This document shows positions 13,301 through 18,740 of a stretch of DNA of 64,000 nucleotides, piece by piece. Numbering within the stretch: the first letter of the stretch is position 1; each line of letters starts with the position of its first letter. The notes below the pieces were generated by a model. The model made no database searches and had not been told where the DNA came from. It was given only the letters and a program-made list of their open reading frames with translations. The position numbers and the translations under genes are program-made. Source of the stretch: JAIXWP01 sp964428835 (GTDB taxonomy: Bacteria; Bacteroidota; Bacteroidia; Flavobacteriales_D; Sanyastnellaceae); assembly GCA_964428835.1 (NCBI GenBank), contig CAYRZQ010000014.1:1-64000 (forward strand), read 5' to 3'.

Positions 13301-13912
13301 ATTGAAAACATCTGGGAATGTTGCACCTATGTTTGCAAAAGCTATATAGCCTGAACCAGCATTTGTAATAGTGACTTCAGCATTAAAAGTATTACCACCA
13401 CAATCATCATTTCCACCACCGCTCTTCGTCGCGTTCACCACAGAATTAAAAGTACTTCTTGTCAATAATAATCTCCCCGAAAAAATTGTAGCCGTAGCGT
13501 TGATCGTACTTTGAGTAATTGTTGTAGTATTTGCTACCCCCGATGCTACATTCAAAGTACCGTTGTTAACCTGGCTGTTTCCTGTAATACTCACATTACC
13601 TTCCGCAGTTAATGTGAACCCACCCAAGTTCAATGTGGTTGCGTTAGAAAGAGTAAGATTCGCAATCGCATTGTTTGCATCCATCACTGGAAGGTTACCC
13701 GTGTTGATGTTTAGGATAACATTATCGACAACCGTCGGTACACCTGCCGGTGTCCAGTTACTGGCTACCGACCAAGTGGTCGATGTGCTACCATTCCAAG
13801 TATAGGTAACTTGTCCGAAGCTGGATACTGAAACCAGCAATAAAAGCAACACGATTAATGACGACTGGGAGCGGTTCATCATGGTTTTGAATGCTTTAAA
13901 ATTTGAAATCAT
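1..13912 (-). CDS. Giant multidomain secreted adhesin-like protein, C-terminus outside window
   Basis: One minus-strand frame stays open from the ATG at 13910-13912 to the window edge, at least 4637 codons. I checked frame continuity at several points (W at 217, E at 1960, E at 7723, N at 3388: all first positions congruent to 13912). Residues 1-34 form a signal peptide with a run of Leu/Val ending SSFGQ; a second ATG pair lies at 13882 and 13879. Order of domains: beta-helix-like repeats (about 35-1840), HYR (1842-1968), C-type lectin domain (1977-2103), HYR plus a jelly-roll-like domain starting FENFESG (2165-2337), second lectin domain (2352-2484), three HYR (2485-2813), repeat-rich region, HYR, Gly-rich block (3409-3655), HYR, LamG-like (3955-4165), HYR to the edge. 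Such proteins in Bacteroidota are usually exported by the type IX system, but the sorting tail would be off-window. Probable role is adhesion or glycan binding at the cell surface (inference). Confidence 0.93.
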   Translation of the reverse strand, partial: MISNFKAFKTMMNRSQSSLIVLLLLLVSVSSFGQVTYTWNGSTSTTWSVASNWTPAGVPTVVDNVILNINTGNLPVMDANNAIANLTLSNATTLNLGGFTLTAEGNVSITGNSQVNNGTLNVASGVANTTTITQSTINATATIFSGRLLLTRSTFNSVVNATKSGGGNDDCGGNTFNAEVTITNAGSGYIAFANIGATFPDVFNANSTFNNIGSSDLYIAHNAANNVFNGVVTLNNQPSTAGRFIYAYAANGATNTQFNNDVILNNTNTGNIQFGAATSSAILATGRTISIGSVGFETGTFSIRNFTQLGTTAQTLAFLSTGTARINLGPTLTWNGAVSVTAPRIFLNGGTYNGSASFTKTGAGNDNATGGQTFNSTCSMTNSGTGFFGTGYTNPDIWNGDLTLTNTSTERLIMGWQTAGNQLNGNLIVNSTGVGGGIHFCGGTAAANITLASGRNISVGSLGLTAGFLAFEGFIQQGAVPVNLTMDPAAGFIQMGPRSQFNATVTITAPGIRLNGATYASTSTFTKTGAVNDNGAGNNTFNGVCTITNNGTGYFGLGWTTRDIWNADVYFNSNGNERILPGWNTANNEFNGNVYLSTGAGTTGINFCNGTATASATIAAGRTIFDGPAGNNGGYIIFTRVTQLGTVPINLNMSATGNYIQFGPTAVINGALTVVSPRIVLTQSTFNGTTNFTKTGAVNDANFGGNTFNGACTINATGAGYFGSGWSSPDIWNGNLTLNASGTERIILGWVTAGNQINGDLFLNTSGSALGIHFCGGNAAARITLASGRTVAAGTGGLNAGYAILQGFIQLGTVPVNLTMASTGNYLQFGPSSQFAAAVTATGPGILLNGATYSGVTNFTKTGATQDNGFGNNIFNGVCTLTNNGSGYFALGWNARDIWNADVYFNVNGSERILPGWNTANNEFNGNVYISTNGSAIGFHSCGGSVSASARIAAGRTVFTGPGGMNAGYVILSRITQLGTVPINLTMSGTGNYIQYGPASTFGGNVTSVSPGLFFASSTFNGTTTCTKNGASDNDSPGGNTFVGNCILNNSGSGRLLMGNGTRDVWQGTATFNNSGPNVIYLAHNHPGQTSTFAGTMTANNTAGVFPGNPGAGVRFAEGTSNVTFNGPVFTNNGGDGISNYILFSNGGAANTIIFNAAVTAVQNGTGTGQITYFGNFANVQFNSNVQVSNSAPNNSYIGFAMNAGGCTMAAGNTISIGPGGFNDGFLYIRRFTQLGTVPVNLTLTGVDAQVQFGPASNIGGNVTVVSPAIWLQTTTFNGTSSFTQNGAADISSPGGNTFIGICEMSNVGNGHFLMGNGARDIWQSQVTFNNSGDDVLYLAHNHNAQTTIFNGPVIVNNTSPVFAGNPNAGVRFNQASTTGIVTFNNTLTINNAGSGVNNGVLFNGAGLSNVANFNGLVTVNQTCTGSDPQVYFGNTNTMNFNANIQVNNSSPAASYVGFAMNGGITNLAAGRTITVGGAGFSSGRLIIRRFNQLGGTGQILNLTGTARVEIQANSLFTGNLTVNSPQIILDNSTFNGICRFVKTGATDNASGGGNIFNGNSSFINTSNANFILSSTTGDDYNALARFVQRGTGLLRPAFDAVSRFSGNISTDSTTTAIVFGADNNGVVLIDGNGVQNFNGDAAFIPVVNRLRMVSGGTGSLNLNVPVICGVFTNFVTGNITTSGTNYLQFNAAATHTGANNQSHVNGLVRRLGTGAFTYPVGDGTALNSIALNLTANAGGMNVRYRPTDAGAGVYFGGVASPPNLTGYNTLEHWDVAPVSTATGTITVNWNSYRDCGVTDLAQARVGQRIGGNWRNEGGTSNTGSLAAGSTTSLSVNTWGLVTMGLACPNNVVVNCPTNVTVSSLPNACNANVTLPLCTASDGGATITITNSFNGGGANASGVYPVGVTVVTFTATSSNGGSSSCSMTVTVVDNAPPVVTVPSNITVNTGAGMCGAPVTYTVSATDNCYSGCTTPPPTLPGFNFIGTFGQNYYYRSTTNASWGAANTAAQAVGAHLVTIGSAAENAFLAGQGLAWMGLTDFASEGNWIWVTGEPVVFTSWAPGEPNNAGGQNFALLNWSGVNWDDQGLTPTNSASYPYVIELECVTPQLVSGLASGSVFPIGTTTVTYNATDVVGNVSPPTSFTVTVVDNINPTILCPPDITIPAGSSVFENFESGAFGWTPATTETDPATTRVLGRFGGSGGTQQVSKTFTLPGTAPKTVEFDLYRIDSWDGEQMRIFINDVQVAAFTPIANASGSVGPVSWTSTFVGLVSPNAFSGAWNDGLNRVVININDNNPTLKVGFGSTLDQSIPDESYAIDNFRIIYSGTGGCEATASYSLPIAFDNCSSCTAAPAQPGFTSLGLVNGVAYYLSDATATFSAASAAAQALNGNLASIESASENTQVRAWVDAIAPGITYYIGFNDIATEGTFVWTTGQPVSYTNWSGGQPDNSGNVEDATQVLVNGLWNDINPASGFRYVIEVPCGLPVTRTSGLASGSTFPLGVNPVTFSTTDAAGNTSSCTFNVNVVDQTNPTITCPANITAFASASSCSASVVVPNPTTADNCAVTRLTWTMTGATTLSSPTTGINNLGTQTFNTGVTTVTYVVADAAGNTATCSFTVTINDNLQPVFTCPANSTVNVDAGTCNASVNIPNAVVTDNCGVVTLTWALTGATAATSPTTGINNPGTRVLNIGTTTITFTATDAAGNIRTCAYTITVTDNIAPTVTCPSNISTTTGVGSCTASVATPNPTTGDNCGVTALTWALTGATIGASATTGINNLGTFIFNSGVTTVTYTVRDAAGNTSTCSYTVTVSETIPPTITCLPNITVSASATSCNTNVTVPQYVNALTQSTCVIPNPQSCGGGNGQATTGITISAGQTFWYSASGTLNALTMTGGTLNVCGNLTVTTFNYSGGTINISPGATLVMNGGGTITLNGGAVINNHGSLTINRSITLQGGSANFIHNAVGATLTFTTGRVLNISNLSQINNNGTFNAPVLTIQGGSSGTIICQGPGATFNVGNLTNNTTNSVTSTAGQSCFVVTGTVTLNNSLTTSSNLNVCRTGTTPTANWGAATVSFNCTSCTSAGIISDNCSLSSITNNFNNTNNASGVYPIGTTAVVWTVTDASGNTATCTQNITVVDAILPTISCPSDITANTTSGACNASVVTPNPTTSDNCSVTALTWALTGATTGASAATGINNLGTFTFNTGVTLVTYTVRDAAGNSSTCSYTVTITDNVNPTVTCQNATLNLGITPPTPSNASISGVINTYAPVTALGTNTVTIGTTTGASAAFAAGNKVLLIQMKGATYNTLDNAVHGDLINIGNAGNYEFSRVVSVAGNVITLQHNLVNSYDIAGVVQLVRIPEYANATVTATLNALDWNGTTGGILAFDAAGTLTMNANITAQGNGFRGGAVSTNFFDGCPGVSGFVYPSPSGFSGQKGEGIAIPQSIAGVPQNSGRGKIVNGGGGGNDTNTGGGGGSNAGLGGNGGFEWSGCGSIVRGGVAGISLLSQINNANKLFLGGGGGGGHQNDGASSPGGDGGGIVIIQANSITPNGFSIIARGDNAISGNNDGAGGGGAGGSILISTNTATAALSLNVSGGNGGNAQLGHGPGAGGGGGLVWHSGTSLPANITTVLTGGNPGTDTSGPRGSTAGSNGATRNNYVSASSIFATLDADQVVATSGDNCGVASISVSPSVFDCSDIGPNTVTVTVTDLSGNVATCTATVNVTETTPPTIACPANITANASAGACSASVVTPNPTTSDNCGVSRLTWALTGATVATSPTTGINNLGTFTFNVGTTTVTYTAQDAAGNSVNCSFTVTITDTVIPTVTCPANITANVGTGTCTASVVTPNPTTGDNCGVTTLTWALTGATTGASAATGINNLGTFTFNAGVTTVTYTVRDAAGNTATCNYTVTVIDSANPVITCGANVTVNTDNNSCLATNVVVPSPTVTDNCSAQAAQSGIRLDGTNDFINVNANVSTLTAITVECWVNPAASQNWSRIFDFGNSTTTGYLFFTVSNSFTGSMIPRFGIAPSGQPEQTVTAPNPIPINQWTHLAATVGGGVARLYVNGVLVATNNSFTYTPATVGATTNNWIGRSQFTADNFFNGTIDEFRIWNVARTAAQISSNMNTEIADDPNLFIYYRFNQGRPLSTNTGLTNVIDHSCNNRNGTLNNLALTGTTSNYSPGAPISSSSELTVVNSVNNTCSANGTYPIGTTNITWTVFDASGNSSTCTQTVTVNDATLPTITCPSNITANVGAGTCTASVVTPNPTTGDNCGVTILTWALTGATTGTSAATGINNLGTFVFNVGVTTVTYTVRDAAGNTATCNYTVTVSDNILPTITCPSNITANVTAGACNRSVVTPNPTTGDNCGVTVLTWALTGATTGTSAATGINNLGTFTFNVGVTTVTYTVRDASGNTATCNYTVTITDNIIPTISCPSNITANVGAGTCVASIAVPNPTTSDNCGIAQLTWISSGATIAASPTTGINNIGTRNFNAGVSNITYIIVDVNGLVNTCTFTITVTDNILPTITCPSNITANVGAGTCTASVVTPNPTTGDNCGVTVLTWALTGATTGSSPTTGINNLGTFTFNAGVTTVTYTVRDAAGNSATCNFDVTVNDNINPTITCPAAPAAVNVVA
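1420..2050 (-). other. LamG/concanavalin A-like domain within the giant protein
   Basis: The translation contains GIRLDGTNDFINV, ITVECWVNP, NQWTHLAATV, LYVNGVLV and FNGTIDEFRIWNVART, which is the usual run of a LamG_3-type beta-sandwich. This fold commonly binds carbohydrate or protein ligands. It is inserted between two halves of an HYR module: the preceding HYR ends TDNCSAQ and the sequence resumes after the domain with NGTYPIGTTNITW. Confidence 0.85.
2060..2900 (-). repeat. HYR modules, second array
   Basis: Two complete 95-residue HYR modules have their Trp codons at 2326 and 2611, again exactly 285 bp apart, plus a shorter Trp-less HYR segment next to the Gly-rich block. Confidence 0.85.
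2950..3690 (-). other. Glycine-rich block of the giant protein
   Basis: This part reads as runs of Gly with Asn, Ala and Ser, such as GGGGGNDTNTGGGGGSNAG, LFLGGGGGGG and GAGGGGAGGS, alternating with short hydrophobic strands like GIVIIQANSI and SILISTNTA. The sequence before it (to about 4160) is strand-rich, with VNTYAPVTAL and GNKVLLIQMKGA. Similar Gly-rich faces are seen in bacterial surface proteins of this phylum, but the function is not known to me. Confidence 0.7.
4690..5400 (-). other. Strand-rich region between HYR arrays
   Basis: About 235 residues of short repeating strands with GGTLNVCGNLTV, GGTINISPGATLVMNGGG and GGAVINNHGSLTINRSI. This looks like a small right-handed beta-helix or a filamentous haemagglutinin-like repeat. 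It splits an HYR module: QYVNALTQSTC lies before it and CTSAGIISDNC after it. I cannot assign a named family. Confidence 0.55.
5475..6460 (-). repeat. HYR modules, third array
   Basis: Three consecutive 95-residue HYR modules have Trp codons at 6205, 5920 and 5635, exactly 285 bp apart. They follow the second lectin domain. Confidence 0.88.
6465..6860 (-). other. C-type lectin-like domain 2 (QPD type)
   Basis: The reading runs from GFTSLGLVNGVAYYLSDA through FSAASAAAQALNGNLASIES, TYYIGFNDIATEGTFVW and GGQPDNSG to NGLWND. The WND and the IGFND/FVW pattern are signature positions of the fold. QPD occupies the calcium-site tripeptide that in animal lectins goes with galactose-type ligands. Whether that rule holds here is inference. 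Confidence 0.85.
7605..7990 (-). other. C-type lectin-like domain 1 (EPN type)
   Basis: The reading contains GFNFIGTFGQNYYYRSTTN, AQAVGAHLVTIGSAAEN, AWMGLTDFASEGNWIWV, PGEPNNAGG and GVNWDD. All major fold landmarks are present. EPN is the tripeptide that in animal C-type lectins goes with mannose-type ligands. It lies 740 bp upstream, in gene orientation, of the QPD-type domain. Confidence 0.86.
9293..10837 (-). repeat. Two long beta-helix-like modules (771 and 774 bp)
   Basis: Two modules start at the CTKNGA (10837) and FTQNGA (10066) positions and end at FVKTGA (9292). They share GGNTF, LMGNG.RD.WQ, YLAHNH, F.GNP.AGVRF, IGFAMN/VGFAMN and RRF.QLG. They look like the shorter 167-residue modules with an extra 90-residue insert. 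After them, up to about 8390, the frame contains SHVNGLVRRLGTGAF and YPVGDG, a segment common in large secreted proteins of this phylum. Confidence 0.85.
10838..12841 (-). repeat. Four 501-bp modules in ABAB order
   Basis: FTKTGA codons start at 12841, 12340, 11839, 11338 and the equivalent CTKNGA at 10837, giving four spacings of exactly 501 bp (167 residues). Modules 1 and 3 share PDIWNG, GWQTAGNQ/GWVTAGNQ and IHFCGG. Modules 2 and 4 share RDIWNADVYF and ILPGWNTANNEFNGNVY. The true unit is therefore a 1002-bp dimer present twice. Confidence 0.88.
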
Positions 13913-14218
13913 TGGTTCGCCTTTTCTTTCTTATTCATTCATGCTTCATTACAGGTTGAAGCATTTTCTTATTCCGAAAAATGCAATGAGCTCATACACA
14001 AAATGTCCATTAGATTTTTTTTGAGTGTGGCCAAGGATTTTCCAATCTCAAAACAATGAAATACATTCCAGTGGGTATGAAGTGATTTAAAGAGGTTATG
14101 AATAGCATATTGTTAAGAGATATTAAAATCGAGAGCTTTGATTTTCAAATAGATAGGTGTTTAAGGGAATATGTGGAGTGAAATTCGTATCTTCGCGCGT
14201 CCAAAAAAGAAAGGCGAA
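13913..14218. other. Divergent intergenic region between the giant gene and ileS
   Basis: It carries the 5' leader of the giant gene, with two overlapping hairpins close to its start codon (separate entry), and the upstream region of ileS. A weak TAnnTTTG-like element, TATCTTCG, lies at 14188-14195 for ileS. I could not find a convincing promoter for the giant gene. An in-frame upstream ATG for ileS exists at 14171. Confidence 0.5.
13941..13984 (-). promoter_or_regulatory. Two mutually exclusive hairpins in the giant gene leader
   Basis: Hairpin 1: ATGCTTCA at 13941-13948 pairs with TGAAGCAT at 13957-13964 (8 bp, 8-nt loop). Hairpin 2: GCATTTT at 13961-13967 pairs with AAAATGC at 13978-13984 (7 bp, 10-nt loop). 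They share 13961-13964, so only one can form at a time. The nearer one lies 28 nt upstream of the start codon at 13912. A regulatory role is inference. Confidence 0.4.
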
Positions 14219-17200
14219 ATGGCCAAAACATACAAAGAATACAAGGGTTTGAATCTTCCGAACATTGCTCAGGAAGTATCTGATTTTTGGGGGAATAACA
14301 ATGTTTTTGAAAAAAGCATTGAGCAAAAAGACCCCAACAAATCTTTCGTGTTTTATGAAGGCCCGCCTTCTGCCAATGGTATGCCCGGTATTCACCACGT
14401 GATGGGACGTACTATTAAAGATATCTTTTGTCGATACAATACTCTAAAAGGATACAGAGTCAATAGAAAAGCAGGTTGGGATACTCACGGTTTACCAATC
14501 GAACTTGCAGTTGAAAAAACACTCGGTATCAAAAAAGAAGATATCGGTACTAAAATTACGGTTGAAGAATATAACCAAGCGTGCCGTCGTGAGGTGATGA
14601 AGTACACCGACAAATGGGAGGAGCTCACACGCATTATGGGCTATTGGGTGGATATGAAAGAGCCATATATCACCTATGACAATAAATATATTGAGTCAGT
14701 TTGGTGGTTACTTTCAAATATCTACCAAAAAAATCTTCTATATAAAGGTTTTACAATTCAACCCTATTCACCCGCTGCTGGCACTGGTCTTAGTTCACAC
14801 GAACTGAATCAGCCCGGTACATATAAGAATGTTAAGGATACTACAGTTGTTGCTCAGTTCAAATTTACATCAGATGATGATGTGAAAAAATTGGGGATCA
14901 ATGCAAACAACGATGAGGTTTATTTTCTCGCTTGGACAACAACTCCGTGGACTTTGCCTTCTAATACAGCACTCGCAGTTGGAAAGAATATTTCATACGT
15001 TGCGGTTAGAACTTTCAACCAATACACGCACAAAAAAAATGTAGTGATACTTGCTAAGGACTTAGCAGGGAAATATTTCAGTGAAAAAAATAAAGAATTA
15101 AAACTCGAAGATTATAAAGAAGGAGATAAAAATATTCCGTTTGAGTTCATCGCAGAATTTACTGGTGAACAATTAAAGGATATTCGATACCAACAATTGT
15201 TGCCATACACGCAGCCAAATGATGGCGATGCTTTCCGAGTTATTATAGGTGACTTCGTTACTACCGAAGATGGCACAGGTATCGTACACATCGCTCCCAG
15301 TTTTGGTGCCGATGACTTCCGTGTTGCAAAACAAAATGGCATCGGTTCGTTGACACTCGTCGATAAAACTGGTCGTTTTACGAAGGATGTAAATGATGCC
15401 GTTTTTCCGCTAGCAAACAAATTTGTTAAAGAAGCGTATCTCTCCGACGAAGAGAAAGCTGCAGAGGTGCTTGTTCAAAAAGAAGCACTGAAATCGATCA
15501 TACCCAATCTCGATAAATACATCAGCGCAGATGATCTCATTGCGTTAAAATTGAAGCTTGAAAATAAAGCATTCAAAATCGAGAAGTATGAGCACAATTA
15601 TCCCCATTGCTGGCGCACAGACAAACCTGTACTCTATTACCCACTCGATTCGTGGTTTGTAAAAGTGACTGAGGTGAAAGAAAGAATGGTGCAGTTAAAT
15701 AACACCATCCAATGGCGTCCAGAAGCCACAGGTACGGGCCGTTTTGGAAATTGGCTTGAGAATGCCAACGACTGGAATTTATCAAGATCACGCTTCTGGG
15801 GTATTCCCCTTCCAATCTGGAGAACAGAAGATGGTCAAGAAGAAATTTGTATCGGAAGTTTAGAACAATTGAAAATCGAATTAGATAAATCTGTAGCTGC
15901 TGGATTTATAAAGAAAAATCCTCTCGCAGATTTTATACCGAATGATCATTCGGTCGAGAATTATTCTTCGTTCGATTTACATAAGCCTTATGTCGATGAT
16001 TTTATTTTAGTCTCTTCGAAAGGTGAAAAAATGACGCGTGAATCTGATTTGATCGACGTGTGGTTTGACAGCGGAGCGATGCCTTATGCCCAGCTGCATT
16101 ATCCTTTCGAGAATAAAGAATTAGTTGATAATAAAAAATTCTATCCAGCAGACTTTATTGCTGAAGGCGTTGATCAAACACGTGGTTGGTTTTATACGCT
16201 TCATGCGATAGCTACAATGTGTTTTGATAGCGTCGCTTTTAAAAATGTTGTGTCCAATGGATTGGTATTGGATAAAAATGGAAATAAGATGTCCAAGAGA
16301 TTGGGTAATGCTATTGATCCATTTGATACAATCGCCAAGTATGGTCCTGACGCCACACGCTGGTATATGATTACCAATGCACAACCATGGGATAATCTCA
16401 AGTTCGATTTGGAGGGAATAGCAGAGGTGCAGCGTAAGTTTTTTGGAACACTATTCAATACTTACAACTTCTTTGCAATCTACGCCAACATTGATACATA
16501 CGCTTATTCAGCAGCCGCTGCTGTACCCGTTAATGAGCGCACAGAGCTCGACCAATGGATTGTGTCGCGCCTCAATACTTTGATGAATGAGGTGCAAAAA
16601 AATATGGATGATTACAATCCAACACCTGCGGCAAGATCGATCGAAGAATTTGTTGATGAGCATTTGAGCAATTGGTACGTGCGCCTCGCTAGAAAGAGAT
16701 TCTGGCACGGAGAATTAACAGCTGACAAAAAAGCTGCTTATGATACCTTGTTTGAGTGCCTCGATGGAGTTGCAAAATTGATGAGCCCTTTCGCTCCGTT
16801 TTTTGCGGATTGGCTTTTTAAACAACTTAATCAGGAAGGTGTGGAATCAGTCCATTTGGCGAACCTACCCCTTTCCAATCCGTCCAATTTAAATGCATCT
16901 TTAGAAGAAAAAATGGAATTGGCACAGAAGATTTCGTCCATGATTCTTTCTATAAGAAAAAAGGAAAATATCCGCGTGCGCCAGCCATTGGCTGCTATCC
17001 GCATTCCCGTGTTAGACGATGCTGTGAAGCACAAGATAGAGGCAGTCACAGATTTAATTCTTTCTGAGGTGAACGTAAAGCGTATTGAGTTTGTTGATGA
17101 GTCGCAAGCGCAAATCGTGAAGCAGCTAAAGCTCAATTTCAAAACCCTAGGCAAGAAATGTGGAAAGTATATGAAGGACCTTCAGCAATTTGCGCAAGCC

Positions 17201-17644
17201 AATGGTCAGCAAATAATCGACGCAATTGAGTCGAAAGGCCAGTTCTCTTTCCCAACAAGTGAAGGAAATATTGATCTGGTAGAAGAAGATGTAGAAATAA
17301 TTCCAGTCGATATTCCAGGCTGGAAAGTGGCGAATACAGGAGCATTGACAGTGGCTTTGGATGTCACCATCACAGACGTGCTAAAAAGCGAAGGCTATGC
17401 CCGTGAATTCGTTAATAGAATACAAAATTTAAGAAAAGAATCAGGTTTGGATGTGACAGATAAAATTAGTGTGAAGATTTTATCGAATGTTGGTCTAAAC
17501 CAAGCAATCGAATCAAATTCAGAATATATTCGCGCGCAAGTCCTTGCAGGTGAGATTATCGTAGCAGATGAACTTCCAAATGGACAGGCAGTGGAAATTG
17601 AAGAGGGATTGACAACACTTATTCAAATCCAAAAATTGAATTAG
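14219..17644 (+). CDS. ileS: Isoleucyl-tRNA synthetase, GIHH-type (IleRS2-like)
   Basis: Charges tRNA-Ile with isoleucine in the cytosol. I chose the ATG at 14219 (MAKTYKEYKG) because the 16 extra residues from the upstream ATG at 14171 look like leader and overlap the likely promoter. The protein has 1141 residues. The first class I signature reads ANGMPGIHHVMGRT around residues 52-65, with GIHH in place of HIGH. The KMSKR loop is at about 690 in NGNKMSKRLGN. An editing (CP1) domain with WTTTPWTLPSNTA is present. The length and the GIHH variant match the eukaryote-like IleRS2 type found in Bacteroidota. It is followed 4 nt later by the DksA-like gene, so the two are probably co-transcribed. 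Confidence 0.96.
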   Translation: MAKTYKEYKGLNLPNIAQEVSDFWGNNNVFEKSIEQKDPNKSFVFYEGPPSANGMPGIHHVMGRTIKDIFCRYNTLKGYRVNRKAGWDTHGLPIELAVEKTLGIKKEDIGTKITVEEYNQACRREVMKYTDKWEELTRIMGYWVDMKEPYITYDNKYIESVWWLLSNIYQKNLLYKGFTIQPYSPAAGTGLSSHELNQPGTYKNVKDTTVVAQFKFTSDDDVKKLGINANNDEVYFLAWTTTPWTLPSNTALAVGKNISYVAVRTFNQYTHKKNVVILAKDLAGKYFSEKNKELKLEDYKEGDKNIPFEFIAEFTGEQLKDIRYQQLLPYTQPNDGDAFRVIIGDFVTTEDGTGIVHIAPSFGADDFRVAKQNGIGSLTLVDKTGRFTKDVNDAVFPLANKFVKEAYLSDEEKAAEVLVQKEALKSIIPNLDKYISADDLIALKLKLENKAFKIEKYEHNYPHCWRTDKPVLYYPLDSWFVKVTEVKERMVQLNNTIQWRPEATGTGRFGNWLENANDWNLSRSRFWGIPLPIWRTEDGQEEICIGSLEQLKIELDKSVAAGFIKKNPLADFIPNDHSVENYSSFDLHKPYVDDFILVSSKGEKMTRESDLIDVWFDSGAMPYAQLHYPFENKELVDNKKFYPADFIAEGVDQTRGWFYTLHAIATMCFDSVAFKNVVSNGLVLDKNGNKMSKRLGNAIDPFDTIAKYGPDATRWYMITNAQPWDNLKFDLEGIAEVQRKFFGTLFNTYNFFAIYANIDTYAYSAAAAVPVNERTELDQWIVSRLNTLMNEVQKNMDDYNPTPAARSIEEFVDEHLSNWYVRLARKRFWHGELTADKKAAYDTLFECLDGVAKLMSPFAPFFADWLFKQLNQEGVESVHLANLPLSNPSNLNASLEEKMELAQKISSMILSIRKKENIRVRQPLAAIRIPVLDDAVKHKIEAVTDLILSEVNVKRIEFVDESQAQIVKQLKLNFKTLGKKCGKYMKDLQQFAQANGQQIIDAIESKGQFSFPTSEGNIDLVEEDVEIIPVDIPGWKVANTGALTVALDVTITDVLKSEGYAREFVNRIQNLRKESGLDVTDKISVKILSNVGLNQAIESNSEYIRAQVLAGEIIVADELPNGQAVEIEEGLTTLIQIQKLN

Positions 17645-17648
17645 AATT

Positions 17649-18062
17649 ATGGCAAAAAAGAAAGAAACAACTCAAGAAAGTACAAAGCCAGAGGCAACAA
17701 GATACTCGGATAAAGACCTTCAAGAATTTCAAGAGTTAATTCATACGAAATTGGCTCAAGCAAAATCAGACTTGGATGAGCTGCGCCAATCATTGTCTCA
17801 TGAAGGTGACAATAGCACTGATGATACTTCGCCTACTTTCAAAATGATGGAAGACGGCAACGATACAATGAGTAGAGAGGAAGTAGCTCAGCTTGCTGCA
17901 CGTCAAGAGAAATTTATTCAAGCACTCGAAAACGCATTGCTCCGTATTAAAAACAAAACCTACGGTGTATGCCGCGTAACAGGCAAGCTGATTCCAAAAG
18001 AACGCTTGCGCCTCGTACCGCACGCTACTTTGAGTATCGAAGCCAAAAATATGCAAGGTTAA
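17649..18062 (+). CDS. DksA/TraR-family protein lacking most zinc cysteines
   Basis: A 137-residue protein with a charged N-terminus, a coiled-coil hairpin (residues 25-100) and a C-terminal YGVCRVTGKLIPKERLRLVP segment. DksA-type proteins bind in the RNA polymerase secondary channel. The usual zinc finger has four Cys; here only the Cys of YGVC remains, and the partner positions read T, S and A. This Cys-poor form is common in Bacteroidota, so it is not a decayed gene. It sits between ileS and lspA with gaps of 4 and 15 nt, suggesting one transcript. A role as a transcription factor is family inference. Confidence 0.85.
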   Translation: MAKKKETTQESTKPEATRYSDKDLQEFQELIHTKLAQAKSDLDELRQSLSHEGDNSTDDTSPTFKMMEDGNDTMSREEVAQLAARQEKFIQALENALLRIKNKTYGVCRVTGKLIPKERLRLVPHATLSIEAKNMQG

Positions 18063-18077
18063 TTCCTTCTGTGACTC

Positions 18078-18740
18078 TTGAAAAAGGCGCTATTTACCAT
18101 ACTTGGTGTTCTATTATTTGATCAAATTTTAAAGATTTGGGTCAAATTAAATTTTCATTACGGTGAAAGCGTGACCCTCATTCCTGGCTGGTTTGATCTG
18201 CAATTCGTAGAAAACCCAGGTATGGCATTCGGGTGGATGCTTCCTGGTAATGCAGGAAAATTAACCCTGAGCATTTTCAGAATTGTGGTGGTAACCGGTA
18301 TCGGTTACTACCTATGGAAACTCATCAAACAAAAGGCTCATACGGGTTACGTCATTTGCGTTTCACTGATCGTAGCTGGTGCTTTGGGGAATATTATCGA
18401 CTCGGCAGTCTATGGTTTAATCTTCGACAGAGGTTCAACATTCGACCCCGATATTCAAGATTACACCATGTATTTCGGTAAGGCTCAATTTGGAGGAAAT
18501 GGCTACGCTCCTCCACTTATGGGAAACGTCGTGGATATGTTTCACTTCGATAAAACAATTACTTGGAATGGAAACACCATTGAACTGTTTCCGCCTGTTT
18601 TCAATGTAGCAGATTCAGCTATCACTGTTGGTATAATCATCATCCTTCTTTTCCAAAAAAGATTTTTTGAAAATCTGGAAAAATCAAAAGAAGATAACAC
18701 TACTCGAGAGACTACAGTCACGGTCAATCACGAGGCTTAA
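18078..18740 (+). CDS. lspA: Lipoprotein signal peptidase (signal peptidase II)
   Basis: An inner-membrane aspartyl protease that removes signal peptides from prolipoproteins. The start is a TTG at 18078, giving MKKALFTILGVLLFDQILK. Catalytic positions are visible in GALGNIID (Asp108) and VFNVADSAI (Asp179). Four hydrophobic segments can be traced. At 220 residues it is longer than the usual 160: an insert between the two catalytic motifs (about 115-172) is typical of the phylum. The stop codon shares the TTAA at 18737-18740 with the convergent murI stop. Confidence 0.95.
   Translation: MKKALFTILGVLLFDQILKIWVKLNFHYGESVTLIPGWFDLQFVENPGMAFGWMLPGNAGKLTLSIFRIVVVTGIGYYLWKLIKQKAHTGYVICVSLIVAGALGNIIDSAVYGLIFDRGSTFDPDIQDYTMYFGKAQFGGNGYAPPLMGNVVDMFHFDKTITWNGNTIELFPPVFNVADSAITVGIIIILLFQKRFFENLEKSKEDNTTRETTVTVNHEA

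Noticed and set aside
129..13805. Many plus-strand open frames opposite the giant gene, some repeating Val/Pro-rich sequences
   Set aside because: They mirror the repeats of the minus-strand HYR and beta-helix modules and have no signals of their own; the minus frame is continuous and domain-rich.
14123..14398. Minus-strand open frame of 91 codons across the ileS start
   Set aside because: It overlaps the start of ileS on the opposite strand and has no recognisable domain.
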